From: an uncultured Actinomycetes bacterium
GTDB lineage: Bacteria; Actinomycetota; CADDZG01; WHSQ01
Direction of reading: 5' to 3'
Assembly (NCBI GenBank): GCA_937863385.1
Contig: CALMBW010000018.1
Location: 271,580-335,579 of the forward strand
Length of the DNA: 64,000 nucleotides
In this document: piece after piece, positions 8,442 to 17,852 of the stretch
Position numbering within the stretch: the stretch's first letter is position 1
How the letters are laid out: each line of letters opens with the position of its first letter
Program-made: the position numbers and the translations under genes
Notes under the pieces: generated by a model
What the model was told of the DNA's origin: nothing
What the model saw: only the letters and a program-made list of their open reading frames with translations
Database searches by the model: none

Positions 8442-9290
8442 TTGTTTGATAACGAAGTCTTAGTCAACGATGTCCCGCCCTTAGGGTCCGCCCCCAGGTC
8501 CGCGGTCATCGTCAAGGATCTGCGCAAAGAGTTCCGGAAGAAACGCAAGCTCGGCAAGCCAGCCCGGAGATCGATAGCGCTGCACGACGTCTCCTTCACG
8601 ATCGCTCGAGGCGAGTGCGTCGCCATCTTGGGTCAGAACGGATCGGGAAAGTCGACCCTGATCCGGCTGCTTTCGACGTTACTGCTCAACGACGGCGGCA
8701 GTGCCACCGTCTTCGGCTACGACGTGTTCTCCGAAACCAAGCCGGTGCGCCGCTTGGTGAACCGCGTGTCGGTCGAAGCATCATTCTTCAAGAAGATGTC
8801 GGCAGGCGAGAACCTGAGCTACGCGGCACGCTTCTATGGGATGACGGCTCGTATAACCCGCAGGGAGATACCCGAGATTCTCGCCAAGGTCGGCTTCCCT
8901 GCCGATCGTCGGAACGAGGCGATGGAGAATCTCAGCCGGGGGATGCAGCAGAAGGTTGCTTTGGCGCGCGCCTTACTCACTTCGCCCGTCTTGCTGCTGC
9001 TGGACGAGCCGACCACGGGTTTGGACCCTCGCTCCAAGCTCGAGGTCCAAGATTTCATCCGCGAGGTGAGGAAGGAACACGACGCCACGATCCTTCTCTG
9101 CACGCACGATCTCGCCGAAGCCGAGGTCCTCTCCGACCGCATCGGGATCCTGGATGCCGGGCGCCTGCTGGTGCTGGAACCCGCAGAGGATCTGAAACGC
9201 CGATACAACGCGCAGACTCTGGAAGAGGCCTTCTTCGCTGCGACCGGTAAAGAGTTCGAGCACGAAGAGGAGGCAGATGTCGATGAGTAG
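8442..9290 (+). CDS. ABC-2 type exporter, ATP-binding subunit
   Basis: The 282-residue ATPase has Walker A GQNGSGKST (64-72), signature LSRGMQQK (164-171), Walker B LLLLDEP (184-190) and the switch histidine in CTHDL. The usual glutamine of the Q-loop is not obvious; the segment reads NRVSVEASFFKKMSAGENL. The start is a TTG, and the first 20 residues are poorly conserved, so the true start could be a little later. It overlaps the next gene by 14 bases and forms a two-gene exporter with it. Substrate is unknown; drug or lipid export are typical of the family. Confidence 0.9.
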   Translation: MFDNEVLVNDVPPLGSAPRSAVIVKDLRKEFRKKRKLGKPARRSIALHDVSFTIARGECVAILGQNGSGKSTLIRLLSTLLLNDGGSATVFGYDVFSETKPVRRLVNRVSVEASFFKKMSAGENLSYAARFYGMTARITRREIPEILAKVGFPADRRNEAMENLSRGMQQKVALARALLTSPVLLLLDEPTTGLDPRSKLEVQDFIREVRKEHDATILLCTHDLAEAEVLSDRIGILDAGRLLVLEPAEDLKRRYNAQTLEEAFFAATGKEFEHEEEADVDE

Positions 9291-10119
9291 AGCACCGGCC
9301 GCGACACTTCGGGCCGAGTTGATCGGTCTGACCGGAGTAGTCGAGCGAAACCTCTACCTCACGAAGCGCTACTTCCTATGGGAGGTCGCGTTCTTCTTCT
9401 GGACGGTCGCGAACACGTTAACCATCGTCTTCATCGCCAAAGGCGTCGAGGCGTCGGGTGGGCAGATCGATGTGAACCGCCAAGCCACCATCCTGCTGGT
9501 GGGCGGCGTCATCTGGTCCTTCCTCGGGATCATCTTCGAGATATTGACCGAAACTGTTGCTTGGGAGCGATGGGAAGGCACGATCGAGTACACGTTCATG
9601 GCCCCTCTTTCGCGCATCGTTCATCTAGGCGGGATGGGTGTTTTCGCCGTCCTGTACGGAGTCATCCGCTCGGCGTTGCTCTTCGGCGTGATCGCGTTCT
9701 TCTTCGATCTAGAGATGCCTAGTGCCGATTTCGTGTCCGCGCTCGTCGTCCTTGGGGTGGCATCGATCAGTTTCATCGGCCTGGGCATGATGACCGCCGT
9801 CCTGCCCTTGATCTCTCCCGAGAAAGGGTCGCAGCTGGGCTTCATCGGCCAGGGGATGCTGCTGGTCGTGTCCGGCATCTACTACCCGGTCGATGTGTTG
9901 CCTGCAGCGATGCAGTGGTTAGCGAAGATCTCCCCCGCGACATACGCGCTAGATGGGATACGCAACGCGATCTTGGAAGGTGACGGTCTATCCAAGATGG
10001 GTGACGAGATCCTGCCGCTGGCCATCATCGGCCTCGTCTCGATCCCAGCCGGGATGCTGGTCTTTAGATGGGGTGAGCGCTATGCCAAGCGTCACGGGAA
10101 ACTCAAGCGTTCGGGTTGA
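9277..10119 (+). CDS. ABC-2 type exporter, membrane subunit
   Basis: The 280-residue protein has about six hydrophobic segments and the ABC-2 permease layout: a first helix after a short N-terminal region, FLGIIFEIL and YTFMAPLSR in the middle, and the family-typical SGIYYPVDVLPAAMQWLAKISPATYALDGIRNAIL near the C-terminus. It is translationally coupled to the ATPase upstream (ATG 9277 or 9283 within its coding end). Its 3' end overlaps the convergent ribF by 17 bases. It should form a homodimeric pore with two copies of the ATPase in the cytoplasmic membrane. Confidence 0.88.
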   Translation: MSMSRAPAATLRAELIGLTGVVERNLYLTKRYFLWEVAFFFWTVANTLTIVFIAKGVEASGGQIDVNRQATILLVGGVIWSFLGIIFEILTETVAWERWEGTIEYTFMAPLSRIVHLGGMGVFAVLYGVIRSALLFGVIAFFFDLEMPSADFVSALVVLGVASISFIGLGMMTAVLPLISPEKGSQLGFIGQGMLLVVSGIYYPVDVLPAAMQWLAKISPATYALDGIRNAILEGDGLSKMGDEILPLAIIGLVSIPAGMLVFRWGERYAKRHGKLKRSG

Positions 10120-11080
10120 TCGAGGCAGCACGGCCTTGTCCAAGCTGGATCGTGCCAACGGTTGCCCGCGTGTCCTCTACGTCTTGTCGCATCTGTTCGA
10201 TCAGCGACTCGACCGACTCGAAGCGCAGCTCGTCGCGCAAGCGTTTCCAGAACTCCAGACGAACCGTCTCGCCATAGATCTCGGTCGAGAAGTCGAGCAA
10301 GAAGGCCTCGATGGTGACCGGGCTCTTACCCACCTCGCCCCCGAAGGTGGGATTGACCCCCACCGAGATGGCGGCAGCTCGGCGCGCGTCACCCACACGA
10401 GCCACTCCTGCATAGACGCCTAGAGGGGGCCGGGCCAGCGACGCCTCGACCTCGAGGTTGGCGGTGGGGAAACCGAGCTCCTTTCCCCGCGCTGCCCCCC
10501 GCACCACCATGCCGTCCACGTCGTACGGGCGCCCCAACAGAACCCGTGCCAGTTCCATGTCGCCGTCACCGATGGCAGCGCGCACCCGGCTAGACGAAAC
10601 GGGTGCACCTGCGACCTGTTGCAACTCGACCCCATGCACGGTGAATCCCGCTTTCTCCCCATGCTCGGCGAGCAGAGCGACGCTGCCGGCCGCCTTGTGG
10701 CCGAAACGCCAGTCATGGCCCACGTAGACGGCCCTTGCTCCAAGGTCTCGTACCAGAGTGTCCTCGATGAACTCTTCGGGAGAACGCTGCGAGAAACTCT
10801 GGTCGAAAGCGAGGATCGCCGCAACATCGATGCCCGTTTCCGACAGCAGCTCGATCTTGCGCTCGGAGCTAGAGAGCAGAGGCGGTGTCTTATCGGGTCG
10901 AAGGGTCGCGGCTGGATGCCGGTCCCAGGTGAGCGCCACTGAAGTAGCAGACAGCTCGCGCGCTCTCTCTATTGATCGCATGATCAGACCGCGATGCCCC
11001 AGGTGTACACCATCGAATGTCCCGATCGTTACCACGCTTCCACCATCGGGGGGTTCTAGGTGTTCGACCATCGTTCTCAT
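10103..11080 (-). CDS. ribF: Bifunctional riboflavin kinase / FAD synthetase
   Basis: RibF converts riboflavin to FMN and FMN to FAD. The N-terminal adenylyltransferase domain carries GTFDGVHLGH (20-29) and the ...SSSRVR motif. The C-terminal kinase domain carries GRPYDVDGMVVRG, GFPTANL and GVYAG. The 325-residue length is normal. The start overlaps the truB stop by four bases (ATGA), the usual truB-ribF pairing. The 3' end overlaps the convergent ABC permease by 17 bases, so antisense pairing of the two transcript ends is likely. Confidence 0.95.
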   Translation of the reverse strand: MRTMVEHLEPPDGGSVVTIGTFDGVHLGHRGLIMRSIERARELSATSVALTWDRHPAATLRPDKTPPLLSSSERKIELLSETGIDVAAILAFDQSFSQRSPEEFIEDTLVRDLGARAVYVGHDWRFGHKAAGSVALLAEHGEKAGFTVHGVELQQVAGAPVSSSRVRAAIGDGDMELARVLLGRPYDVDGMVVRGAARGKELGFPTANLEVEASLARPPLGVYAGVARVGDARRAAAISVGVNPTFGGEVGKSPVTIEAFLLDFSTEIYGETVRLEFWKRLRDELRFESVESLIEQMRQDVEDTRATVGTIQLGQGRAASINPNA

Positions 11081-11934
11081 CTTCCAACGACCCTTTCGGC
11101 AACCAGTCTGTTGCCCTCGGATCTGTAAACACCGAGCAGCACGCCTTCGTTGACTACCGCCGCAACCGTCCCCTTCGACAACGGCTCTTCAACGAACAAG
11201 GGCCTGCCATTAGCGACGAGCGCCGCCATCTCCGCATCGATATCCAGTCTCGGCAACTCGTGGACCACGTCCACCAGCGGTCGCAAGGTCTCTTCGGACA
11301 CATCATCGATCGCGATGGCTTCGTCGAGCGTGAACCCCGCCGCCTCCGTTCGCCTCAAAGAAACCAGATGTCCTCCACAACCGAGGGCCTCTCCGAGGTC
11401 GTGGGCGAGGGTCCGTACGTAGGTCCCCCCCGAGCAACGGACATCCAACGTGGCACGGCTCGAAGTTTCGAGGTCCACATCGATCAATCGCAACTCGTAG
11501 ATCGTCACGTCACGTGGCTGCCGCTCGACCTCCTGGCCCGCACGTGCCAACTCATGGAGCCGCTTGCCTCCGACCCGAACCGCCGACACCATGGGGGGGA
11601 TCTGTTGGATCGGGCCACGGAATCGCTCCAACGCTTTCGTCAGATGCTCGACATCGCAGGTAACGGGCCGCTGGTACAGGACATCCCCGGAAGCGTCTTG
11701 AGTGGAAGTAGCACTTCCGAGTTGGACAACTGCCTCGTAACGCTTGGGTGAAGCTTGGGCGTAGGAAAGGAACCTCGTCGCCTTGCCGACCCCGATCAAG
11801 AGGATGCCGGTAGCGTCCGGATCCAAGGTGCCCCCGTGACCGACTCGCTTGGTGCGCAATCTCTTTCGAACCTCGTCCACCACATCGTGCGAGGTCATCC
11901 CCGAAGCCTTGTCGATAACGAGTGCACCATTCAT
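11077..11934 (-). CDS. truB: tRNA pseudouridine(55) synthase
   Basis: TruB makes the universal pseudouridine 55 in the T-loop of tRNAs. The 285-residue protein has the KRVGHGGTLDPDATG motif with the catalytic aspartate D38, plus the YEAVVQLG and GTYVRTLAHDLGE segments of the family. A C-terminal PUA-like stretch is present. It overlaps nrnA upstream and ribF downstream by four bases each, so the genes are co-translated. Confidence 0.95.
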   Translation of the reverse strand: MNGALVIDKASGMTSHDVVDEVRKRLRTKRVGHGGTLDPDATGILLIGVGKATRFLSYAQASPKRYEAVVQLGSATSTQDASGDVLYQRPVTCDVEHLTKALERFRGPIQQIPPMVSAVRVGGKRLHELARAGQEVERQPRDVTIYELRLIDVDLETSSRATLDVRCSGGTYVRTLAHDLGEALGCGGHLVSLRRTEAAGFTLDEAIAIDDVSEETLRPLVDVVHELPRLDIDAEMAALVANGRPLFVEEPLSKGTVAAVVNEGVLLGVYRSEGNRLVAERVVGR

Positions 11935-12902
11935 GGCTCCAGCTCGGCCACGATCCCGGCCACGCTCTCTTCGATCGAGTCCACAGTGAAGCCGGCCGCG
12001 AGCTCGTGCCCTCCCCCGCCCCTTTCACGGGCGATCTTGCCCACCGACACCGGACCCTTGGACCGCATGCTTGCCCGGAATCTCCCATCTTCTTGTTCCT
12101 TGAAGATCGCCGCCACGTCGGCATCCCGGGTGGCCCTGATCAGTTCGATCAGCTTGTCGGTCTCCTCCATCGGCACCGAGGTCTGGCGGAGGTCCTCGAG
12201 CTTCACGAAGGAGTAGATGAAGCGTTCCTCGGGGAACAAGCGCGCTCTCGAAAGCACCAAGGCCACGAGTTGGAGGTAGCCGAACGGAGCGGTCTCGTAA
12301 ACCGATCGAGCGATCTCGGTCTTGTCGACACCAAGATCGAGCAGCTCGGCTGCGATCCGCAGGGTCTCGGAGGTGGAGTTCGAATACTGGAAGCTTCCAG
12401 TGTCCGTCACGATGCCCGTGTACAGGCACGTTGCAATGTCACGGTCGAGCTCAACGCCGGCGTCCACCAACAGTCTGGTGACGAGCTCGGCGGTGGACGA
12501 TGCCGTCGTGACCACGACGTTCAGATGTCCGAAGTCTTCGTTGCCGGGATGGTGATCGATGTTGATCAAGGTCCCGGCACGCATAGCAACGGGCTCGACG
12601 AGTGCCCCGAGGCGGTCCCGTGCTCCACAATCGAGCGCCAGAAAGACCGGGGCGTCGACGAGGTCGCCCGGTGCTACCAATCCGTCACCCCCAGGCAGGA
12701 AGCTGTAACCGAACGGCAGAACGGGAGCTGTGTCGTTGAAGGTCGGCTGTACCCGCTTGCCCAAGCTCCGAAGGCCTAGGGTTGCCCCTAGCAGCGAACC
12801 CAGGGCATCGCCGTCGGGGTTCACGTGGCAAGCGACGGTGATCTCGGTCGCGTTGCGCAGCACCTCGACCACGGCATCCCAGTCCTTGGCCTCATATCTC
12901 AC
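11931..12902 (-). CDS. nrnA: Bifunctional oligoribonuclease / pAp phosphatase NrnA
   Basis: NrnA of the DHH/DHHA1 superfamily degrades nano-RNA dinucleotides and dephosphorylates pAp. Visible motifs are HVNPDGDALGS (26-36), D91, the DHH triad at 116-118 and the DHHA1 motif GGGGHELAAGF near the C-terminus. I take GTG 12902 as the start (323 residues); an open frame continues further upstream but those codons overlap rbfA out of frame and look non-coding. The gene overlaps rbfA by 11 bases and truB by four. Members of this family can also finish c-di-GMP breakdown by cleaving pGpG, relevant given the c-di-GMP enzymes in the window. Confidence 0.9.
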   Translation of the reverse strand: MRYEAKDWDAVVEVLRNATEITVACHVNPDGDALGSLLGATLGLRSLGKRVQPTFNDTAPVLPFGYSFLPGGDGLVAPGDLVDAPVFLALDCGARDRLGALVEPVAMRAGTLINIDHHPGNEDFGHLNVVVTTASSTAELVTRLLVDAGVELDRDIATCLYTGIVTDTGSFQYSNSTSETLRIAAELLDLGVDKTEIARSVYETAPFGYLQLVALVLSRARLFPEERFIYSFVKLEDLRQTSVPMEETDKLIELIRATRDADVAAIFKEQEDGRFRASMRSKGPVSVGKIARERGGGGHELAAGFTVDSIEESVAGIVAELEP

Positions 12903-13254
12903 TGTTGTTGCCCTCTTCTTGTTCGTGGATCCTCTGGAACAGCTCTTCGATGCGATTAACGTTCTCCATGACGTTGTCTTCCATGAAGCGGAGCTCGGGA
13001 GTGACCCGGGCATGCATCTGCTGACCAAGGATCTTGCGCAGATGAGGGGCTGCGCTCGTAAGGCCGGCGAACGTGGCAGCCTTCTCCTCATCGGTGCCCA
13101 TCACGGTTAGATAGACGTTCGCATAGCTGAGATCGGCAGACATGCGAACGGTCGTGATGGTCACGAACCCGATGCGTGGGTCCTTCAGGCGGCCGACCTC
13201 TTCACCTAGAACGAGCTTCGCCAGTTTCTGCAGCTTCTCGAGCCGTTGACTCAT
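12892..13254 (-). CDS. rbfA: Ribosome-binding factor A
   Basis: RbfA binds immature 30S subunits and helps 16S rRNA 5'-end maturation. The 120-residue product starts with SQRLEKLQKLAKLVLGEE and has the KH-like core DPRIGFVTIT plus RKILGQQMHARVTPELRF, which identify the family. ATG 13254 is chosen over a longer frame because GGAGG lies just upstream and it overlaps the DUF503 stop by four bases. It lies between the DUF503 gene and nrnA, the normal infB-ylxP-rbfA-nrnA-truB order. Confidence 0.93.
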   Translation of the reverse strand: MSQRLEKLQKLAKLVLGEEVGRLKDPRIGFVTITTVRMSADLSYANVYLTVMGTDEEKAATFAGLTSAAPHLRKILGQQMHARVTPELRFMEDNVMENVNRIEELFQRIHEQEEGNNSEI

Positions 13255-13556
13255 ATGTCCTCCGATGAGACGACATCGATGCTGCGATCGATGATCTCGG
13301 CCCCCTCTAGCGCGAAGCGTCCCAGCGAGCGTTCGATCTCTTGGAGAACCTCGCTGCAATGCTGCTTCGAGTCGGAGACACACGAAACGCCGAGCACGGC
13401 GCGCTGCCAGAGATCTTGGTGACCCACTTCGGCGATCGCAGCGCCCGCGAACTTCTTCTGAGTGGTTGAGATCATCGACCTGAGCACTTGCCGCTTGTCC
13501 TTCAAGGATCTAGAGGCGGGTATGAAGACCTCGAACCGTGCGATCCCTATGAACAT
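13251..13556 (-). CDS. DUF503 (YlxP-like) protein
   Basis: The 101-residue product matches the YlxP/DUF503 family in length, in its motif SLKDKRQVLRSM (18-29), and in position between infB and rbfA. YlxP-like proteins are small ferredoxin-like folds linked to ribosome assembly in Gram-positives; the exact role is not settled. The gene starts seven bases after infB stops and overlaps rbfA by four bases, so it belongs to the translation superoperon. Confidence 0.85.
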   Translation of the reverse strand: MFIGIARFEVFIPASRSLKDKRQVLRSMISTTQKKFAGAAIAEVGHQDLWQRAVLGVSCVSDSKQHCSEVLQEIERSLGRFALEGAEIIDRSIDVVSSEDI

Positions 13557-13562
13557 GGGCCG

Positions 13563-15866
13563 CTAGCGCTGGACCTCTTGCAGCTCAAAGACCTGGATGA
13601 TGTCGCCGTTCTTGACGTCCTGGTAGTTGTCGAGTCCGATACCGCACTCGTATCCGGCGGCAACTTCCCGCACGTCGTCCTTGAATCGGCGTAGCGACCC
13701 CACGGTGGTTTCGTAGATGACCGTCCCGTCCCGCACCAATCTCGCCGTTGCGTTTCGGCGGATGACTCCGTCCAGCACCATGCAGCCGGCCACCTGGCCG
13801 AGGCGTGGGACGCGGAATGTCTCGCGCACCTCTGCTTGACCCAGCGCGATTTCCTTGTACTCGGGCCCAAGCAAGCCCTTGGCCGCGTTCTCGATGTCCT
13901 GCACCGCTTGATAGATCACACGGTAGGTTCGGATGTCGACGCCTTCCTCTTCGGCAAGAGGACGGGCTTGCGCGTTGGGCACAACGTTGAATCCGATCAC
14001 GAGAGCATTGCTCGCCTTCGCGAGCGTCACGTCGTTCTCGGTGATCCCACCGACACCCTTACGGATGATGTTGATCCGTACGAGCTCCTGGTCCATCTTG
14101 GCGAACTGATCGGCGAGTGCCTCGATCGAGCCCTGGGTGTCTGCCTTCAAGAGGAGGTTCAACTCGGGGATGTCTTCACCGCTGGTCTCGGCCAGCAGGT
14201 TCTGCAGCGTCAAAGGACGCTGGGTCACGAGCTCGGCCTCACGACGCCGGGTTACGCGTTCTCCAGCGAGTGAGCGAGCGTCTTTCTCGTCATCCAACGA
14301 GCGGAACTCGTCGCCTGCTTCGGGAACCGACTGCCACCCCAGAACGAGCACCGGTTGACCCGGCACCGCCTGTTCAACGGTGTCGCCTCGATCGTCGAGC
14401 ATCGCCCGCACTCGTCCCCAAGCCGTGCCTGCCACCAAAGAGTCGCCCGAGCGCAATGTCCCGCGATGCACGAGCACGGTGGCAACGGGGCCTCGTCCCT
14501 TGTCGAGGTGTGCCTCGATAACGATCCCGCGAGCGTTCGTTTCGGGGTTGGCTTGCAGTTCGAGCTCGACGTCTGCAGTCAGAAGGATGACCTCGAGAAG
14601 ATCGTCGAGATTCGTCCGCTGCTTGGCCGAAACGTCCACGAAGGCCGTTTCACCACCCCACTCCTCCGGCATCAGACCGTGGTCGGAGAGTTGCTGGCGA
14701 ACCCGAACCGGGTCGGCTTCGGGCTTGTCGATCTTGTTGACTGCCACAACGATGGGAACCTCTGCCGCCTTGGCGTGATCGATCGCTTCCACGGTCTGAG
14801 GCATGACGCCGTCGTCGGCGGCTACGACCAGGACCGCGATGTCCGTAACCTTTGCCCCACGTGCACGCATCGCAGTGAAGGCCTCGTGACCGGGTGTGTC
14901 GATGAAGGTGATATCGCGATCGTTGAGGTGGACCTGGTAGGCACCGATGTGCTGGGTGATCCCACCCGCCTCGCCGCCGGCAACGTTCGTGTGCCGCAGA
15001 GCATCGAGGATCGCGGTCTTCCCGTGGTCGACGTGCCCCATCACCGTCACGACGGGAGGACGCGGCACCATGTGCCCTTGGTCTTCTTCAGCCTCATCGG
15101 CGAGGACCGCTTGGGCTTCCTCCTCCATCGGATCCACCACATTGACGTTGGCGCCGACTTCTTCGGCCACCAGCATGACGGCCTCGTCGCTCATCGATTG
15201 CGTGACGGTGACCATCTCGCCCAGGCCGATCAGCACCTTCACGATCTCATTGGGGGCTCGGTCGAGCTTGGCAGCGAAATCTTTGACGGTGATCCCCCGG
15301 TGGACCTTGATCACGTCCGGAGCTGGAGCTGCAACCGGTTCGGGGGCCGGGGCGGGCGTGGGTTCGGGGGCCGGGACGGGCGTGGGTTCGGGAGCCGGGG
15401 AAGCCACCACTGGCTCGGGCTGGACCACGGTCTTTGGAGTCTCGGTCTTTGGAGTCTCGGTCTTGGGTGCGACGGTCTTCGGTGTTTCGGCTTTCTTGGG
15501 CGCGGGCTTCGTCTCGCTCGCAGCTTTCGGAGCGGCAGCTTTCGGAGCGGCAGCTTTCGGAGCGGCAGCTTTCGGAGCGGCAGCTTTCGGAGCGGCAGCT
15601 TTCTTGGGCGTGGCAGCCTTAGCTGGCTCCGCCTTCTTGGCTGTCGGCTTCTTGGGCTCGGCCTTCTTGGGTGCAGCCTTCTTGGGTGCAGCCTTCTTGG
15701 GTGCCGGGGCCCCAGACATCTCGTCACGCACGCGCTGGGCCACTTCGTCGCTGACCGTTGACGAGTGCGACTTGACCGCTTGGCCGATACTTTCCAGGTG
15801 GGCTAGGACCTCTTTCGAGGTCTTTCCTAGCTCCTTTGCGATCTCATGAACCCTTACGTTCGCCAT
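13563..15866 (-). CDS. infB: Translation initiation factor IF-2
   Basis: IF-2 is the GTPase that delivers initiator tRNA to the 30S subunit and drives subunit joining. The 767-residue protein has the IF2_N segment ([18 protein letters not shown]), a long Ala/Lys/Pro-rich linker, a second small N-domain (VKDFAAKLD), then the G domain with [13 protein letters not shown] and NKID, and C-terminal domains. The linker contains five perfect 15-base repeats (separate entry). It is preceded by a 220-base spacer where ylxR would normally sit, and followed closely by DUF503. Confidence 0.97.
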   Translation of the reverse strand: MANVRVHEIAKELGKTSKEVLAHLESIGQAVKSHSSTVSDEVAQRVRDEMSGAPAPKKAAPKKAAPKKAEPKKPTAKKAEPAKAATPKKAAAPKAAAPKAAAPKAAAPKAAAPKAASETKPAPKKAETPKTVAPKTETPKTETPKTVVQPEPVVASPAPEPTPVPAPEPTPAPAPEPVAAPAPDVIKVHRGITVKDFAAKLDRAPNEIVKVLIGLGEMVTVTQSMSDEAVMLVAEEVGANVNVVDPMEEEAQAVLADEAEEDQGHMVPRPPVVTVMGHVDHGKTAILDALRHTNVAGGEAGGITQHIGAYQVHLNDRDITFIDTPGHEAFTAMRARGAKVTDIAVLVVAADDGVMPQTVEAIDHAKAAEVPIVVAVNKIDKPEADPVRVRQQLSDHGLMPEEWGGETAFVDVSAKQRTNLDDLLEVILLTADVELELQANPETNARGIVIEAHLDKGRGPVATVLVHRGTLRSGDSLVAGTAWGRVRAMLDDRGDTVEQAVPGQPVLVLGWQSVPEAGDEFRSLDDEKDARSLAGERVTRRREAELVTQRPLTLQNLLAETSGEDIPELNLLLKADTQGSIEALADQFAKMDQELVRINIIRKGVGGITENDVTLAKASNALVIGFNVVPNAQARPLAEEEGVDIRTYRVIYQAVQDIENAAKGLLGPEYKEIALGQAEVRETFRVPRLGQVAGCMVLDGVIRRNATARLVRDGTVIYETTVGSLRRFKDDVREVAAGYECGIGLDNYQDVKNGDIIQVFELQEVQR
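15521..15602 (-). repeat. Five perfect 15-bp repeats in the infB linker
   Basis: The unit cagctttcggagcgg is repeated five times without a mismatch at 15521-15595, with seven bases of a sixth copy. On the coding strand it encodes KAAAP pentapeptides in the disordered linker of IF-2. Identical copies, with no synonymous drift, point to recent slippage-type expansion. Confidence 0.9.
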
Positions 15867-16086
15867 GTGTTTCCCTCTCGATCAAGTCCGGGCCGGATGG
15901 CCGGCTTGAGGACCTCAGATACCTCACGGGTCGATGGATCTGCGGGCGACCCGCCCTTGAAACCCAGGCCCCAGTACCCGATCCCGTCCAGCCTCGGCCG
16001 AACACCTCGCTCGGTCGAGCCGTGGGACCGGCCGGAGCCGGTGGGGCGGAAAGGGGCAAAAATGCCCGTCCACCACCGATCCTAGC

Positions 16087-17151
16087 TCAGGCCTCGCTCC
16101 CCTCCGGGCTCGCCTGAGACTCGGAAGCCTCTTCTTCTTGCGCACTTTCGCTCGGCGCACTCTCCTGCTTCAACTGGGACTCGGACTTGATATCCACCCG
16201 CATCCCGGTGAGGCGAGCGGCGAGCCGTGCGTTCTGACCTTCTTTCCCGATCGCCAGCGACAGCTGGTAGTCGGGCACGATGACAAGAGCGGTCTCGCCA
16301 TCGTCCTGCAAGACCACCTCTTTCACCTTCGCGGGCGAAAGAGCGTTGGCCACGAACTCCTGCTTGTCTTCGGTCCACTTGATTATGTCGATCTTCTCGC
16401 CCCGCAACTCATTCATGACCATGCGAACGCGCGAGCCCTTCGCTCCCACGCACGCCCCCACGGGATCGACGTTGCGGTCGTTGCTGTGAACTGCGATCTT
16501 GCTGCGGTGTCCCGGCTCGCGCGCGACCCCCTTGATCTCGACCACGTTGTCCAATATCTCTGGAACTTCGAGCTCAAAGAGCCGCTTGATGAGACCCGGG
16601 TGCGTGCGAGAGACAACGATCTGAGGCTCACGTGCCGTCTTGCGCACATCCACGATGTAAGCCTTCAGCCGCGCTCCGTGGTCGTAGCGTTCGTGCGGGA
16701 TCTGCTCATGGGGCGGGAGCCTGGCCTCGGTCTTACCCAGGTTGAGGATCGTGTAGCGCTGATCCTTCTGTTCGACGATGCCGGTGACGATGTCGCCGAC
16801 GCGGCCCTCGTACTCCCCGAAGGTGATGTCCCGCTCTGCCTCGCGCAAGCGCTGCAAGATAACCTGCTTGGCGGTCTGAGCTGCGATGCGCCCGAAATCT
16901 TGCGGCGTATCTTCCCACTCCTTGAGAACGGTGATCTCTTCGGTGTCGGGGTCGACCTCTACCTCTTGCGCGTACACAGTGACGTCACCGGTGTCCGGCT
17001 CGATCACGGCCCGAGCCGCCATCGACTCGTCCGCGTTGGTGACCTTCAGATATGCGGAGGCCAGGGCCTTCTCGATCGCTTCTACCAACGTATCGAAGGA
17101 GATCCCGCGCTCACGCTCCAGTTCGCGTAGCGAATCCATAGGGATCTTCAT
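16087..17151 (-). CDS. nusA: Transcription termination/antitermination factor NusA
   Basis: NusA binds RNA polymerase and nascent RNA, modulating pausing, termination and antitermination. The 354-residue protein has the N-terminal polymerase-binding domain, an S1 domain (GRVGDIVTGIVEQ), and two KH domains (GACVGAKGSRVR and AIGKEGQNARLAARLTG), then a short acidic tail; it lacks the long C-terminal acidic repeats of proteobacterial NusA. The start ATG 17151 is used because rimP ends eight bases upstream; a longer frame overlaps rimP and is not coding. rimP-nusA-infB is the conserved order. Confidence 0.95.
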   Translation of the reverse strand: MKIPMDSLRELERERGISFDTLVEAIEKALASAYLKVTNADESMAARAVIEPDTGDVTVYAQEVEVDPDTEEITVLKEWEDTPQDFGRIAAQTAKQVILQRLREAERDITFGEYEGRVGDIVTGIVEQKDQRYTILNLGKTEARLPPHEQIPHERYDHGARLKAYIVDVRKTAREPQIVVSRTHPGLIKRLFELEVPEILDNVVEIKGVAREPGHRSKIAVHSNDRNVDPVGACVGAKGSRVRMVMNELRGEKIDIIKWTEDKQEFVANALSPAKVKEVVLQDDGETALVIVPDYQLSLAIGKEGQNARLAARLTGMRVDIKSESQLKQESAPSESAQEEEASESQASPEGSEA

Positions 17152-17158
17152 GTGCGCC

Positions 17159-17617
17159 TCACTTCCATTCGAATACCGTCCTCGCCGACTTGATCGCCTT
17201 GTAAGGCACTTCCACCTCGTCGTGTCCCACGGTGATGCGCACCGCTGACTCGGAGGCGTCGACGACTTCTCCATCTACCCGGTGACTGTTCCCGACCACT
17301 ACGTCGTGCGTCTTGAGGGTCACCGGCTCCCCCACCGATCGGCGCCAGTGCTCGGGCGTCCGAAGCGGTCTCTCGACGCCCGGGGACGACACCTCGAGCG
17401 TGTACCGCCCGGCGATAGGGTCGTTCAGGTCGAGTCCACGGGATATCTCCTCGGAGACCTCGGCGACCGTATCGAGATCGATACCGCCGTCGGCGTCCAC
17501 GAGGACCCGGACCGTCTGGCGTCCGGGCTGACCTCCCAACTCGATGTCCCACAGGAGCAGGCTGCGGCGTGCCACGACCGCTTCTGCGAGGTCCCTGACC
17601 TCATCCAGAACGCCCAT
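17159..17617 (-). CDS. rimP: Ribosome maturation factor RimP
   Basis: RimP promotes early 30S assembly. The 152-residue product shows the family's GGIDLDTVAEVSEEISR and YTLEVSSPGVERPLRTPEHW signatures, and a C-terminal SH3-like part. It is the first gene of the nusA-infB superoperon. A GGAGC-type ribosome-binding site precedes the ATG. The leader contains a strong hairpin with a T-rich tail (17655-17673). Confidence 0.93.
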   Translation of the reverse strand: MGVLDEVRDLAEAVVARRSLLLWDIELGGQPGRQTVRVLVDADGGIDLDTVAEVSEEISRGLDLNDPIAGRYTLEVSSPGVERPLRTPEHWRRSVGEPVTLKTHDVVVGNSHRVDGEVVDASESAVRITVGHDEVEVPYKAIKSARTVFEWK

Positions 17618-17654
17618 GACTGCTCCTTTTCCAAGCCGGTTGAGGCGTTAATAA

Positions 17655-17673
17655 AGCCCCTCCGAGAGGGGCT
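17655..17673 (-). terminator. Hairpin with T-rich tail between ispG and rimP
   Basis: On the minus strand the arms agcccctc and gaggggct (17655-17662 and 17666-17673) form a perfect 8-bp stem with a 3-base loop, followed by TTTATTA. It can end the upstream ispG transcript about 280 bases after its stop codon, or act as an attenuator in the rimP leader; the sequence does not decide between these. Confidence 0.55.
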
Positions 17674-17852
17674 CAGCTACTTCACGCCTATACCGGCAAC
17701 TGCTGTGACGAAACTCCCCGCTGGCAGCGAGGCTTGACCAAGGGTACCACCGCCTGTTGATAAACGCCCCTGAGCAGCGCTTACACCGGGCCGGGCCGGG
17801 GCTTGGGGTACCCTGGCCTCCGCCCAACCCACTACTTGAGGACGTGACTGTC

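Noticed and set aside
14355..15761. 468-codon open frame antisense to infB
   Set aside because: It is a shadow of the GC-rich infB frame; its Gly/Ser/Phe repeats simply mirror the Ala/Lys/Pro linker.
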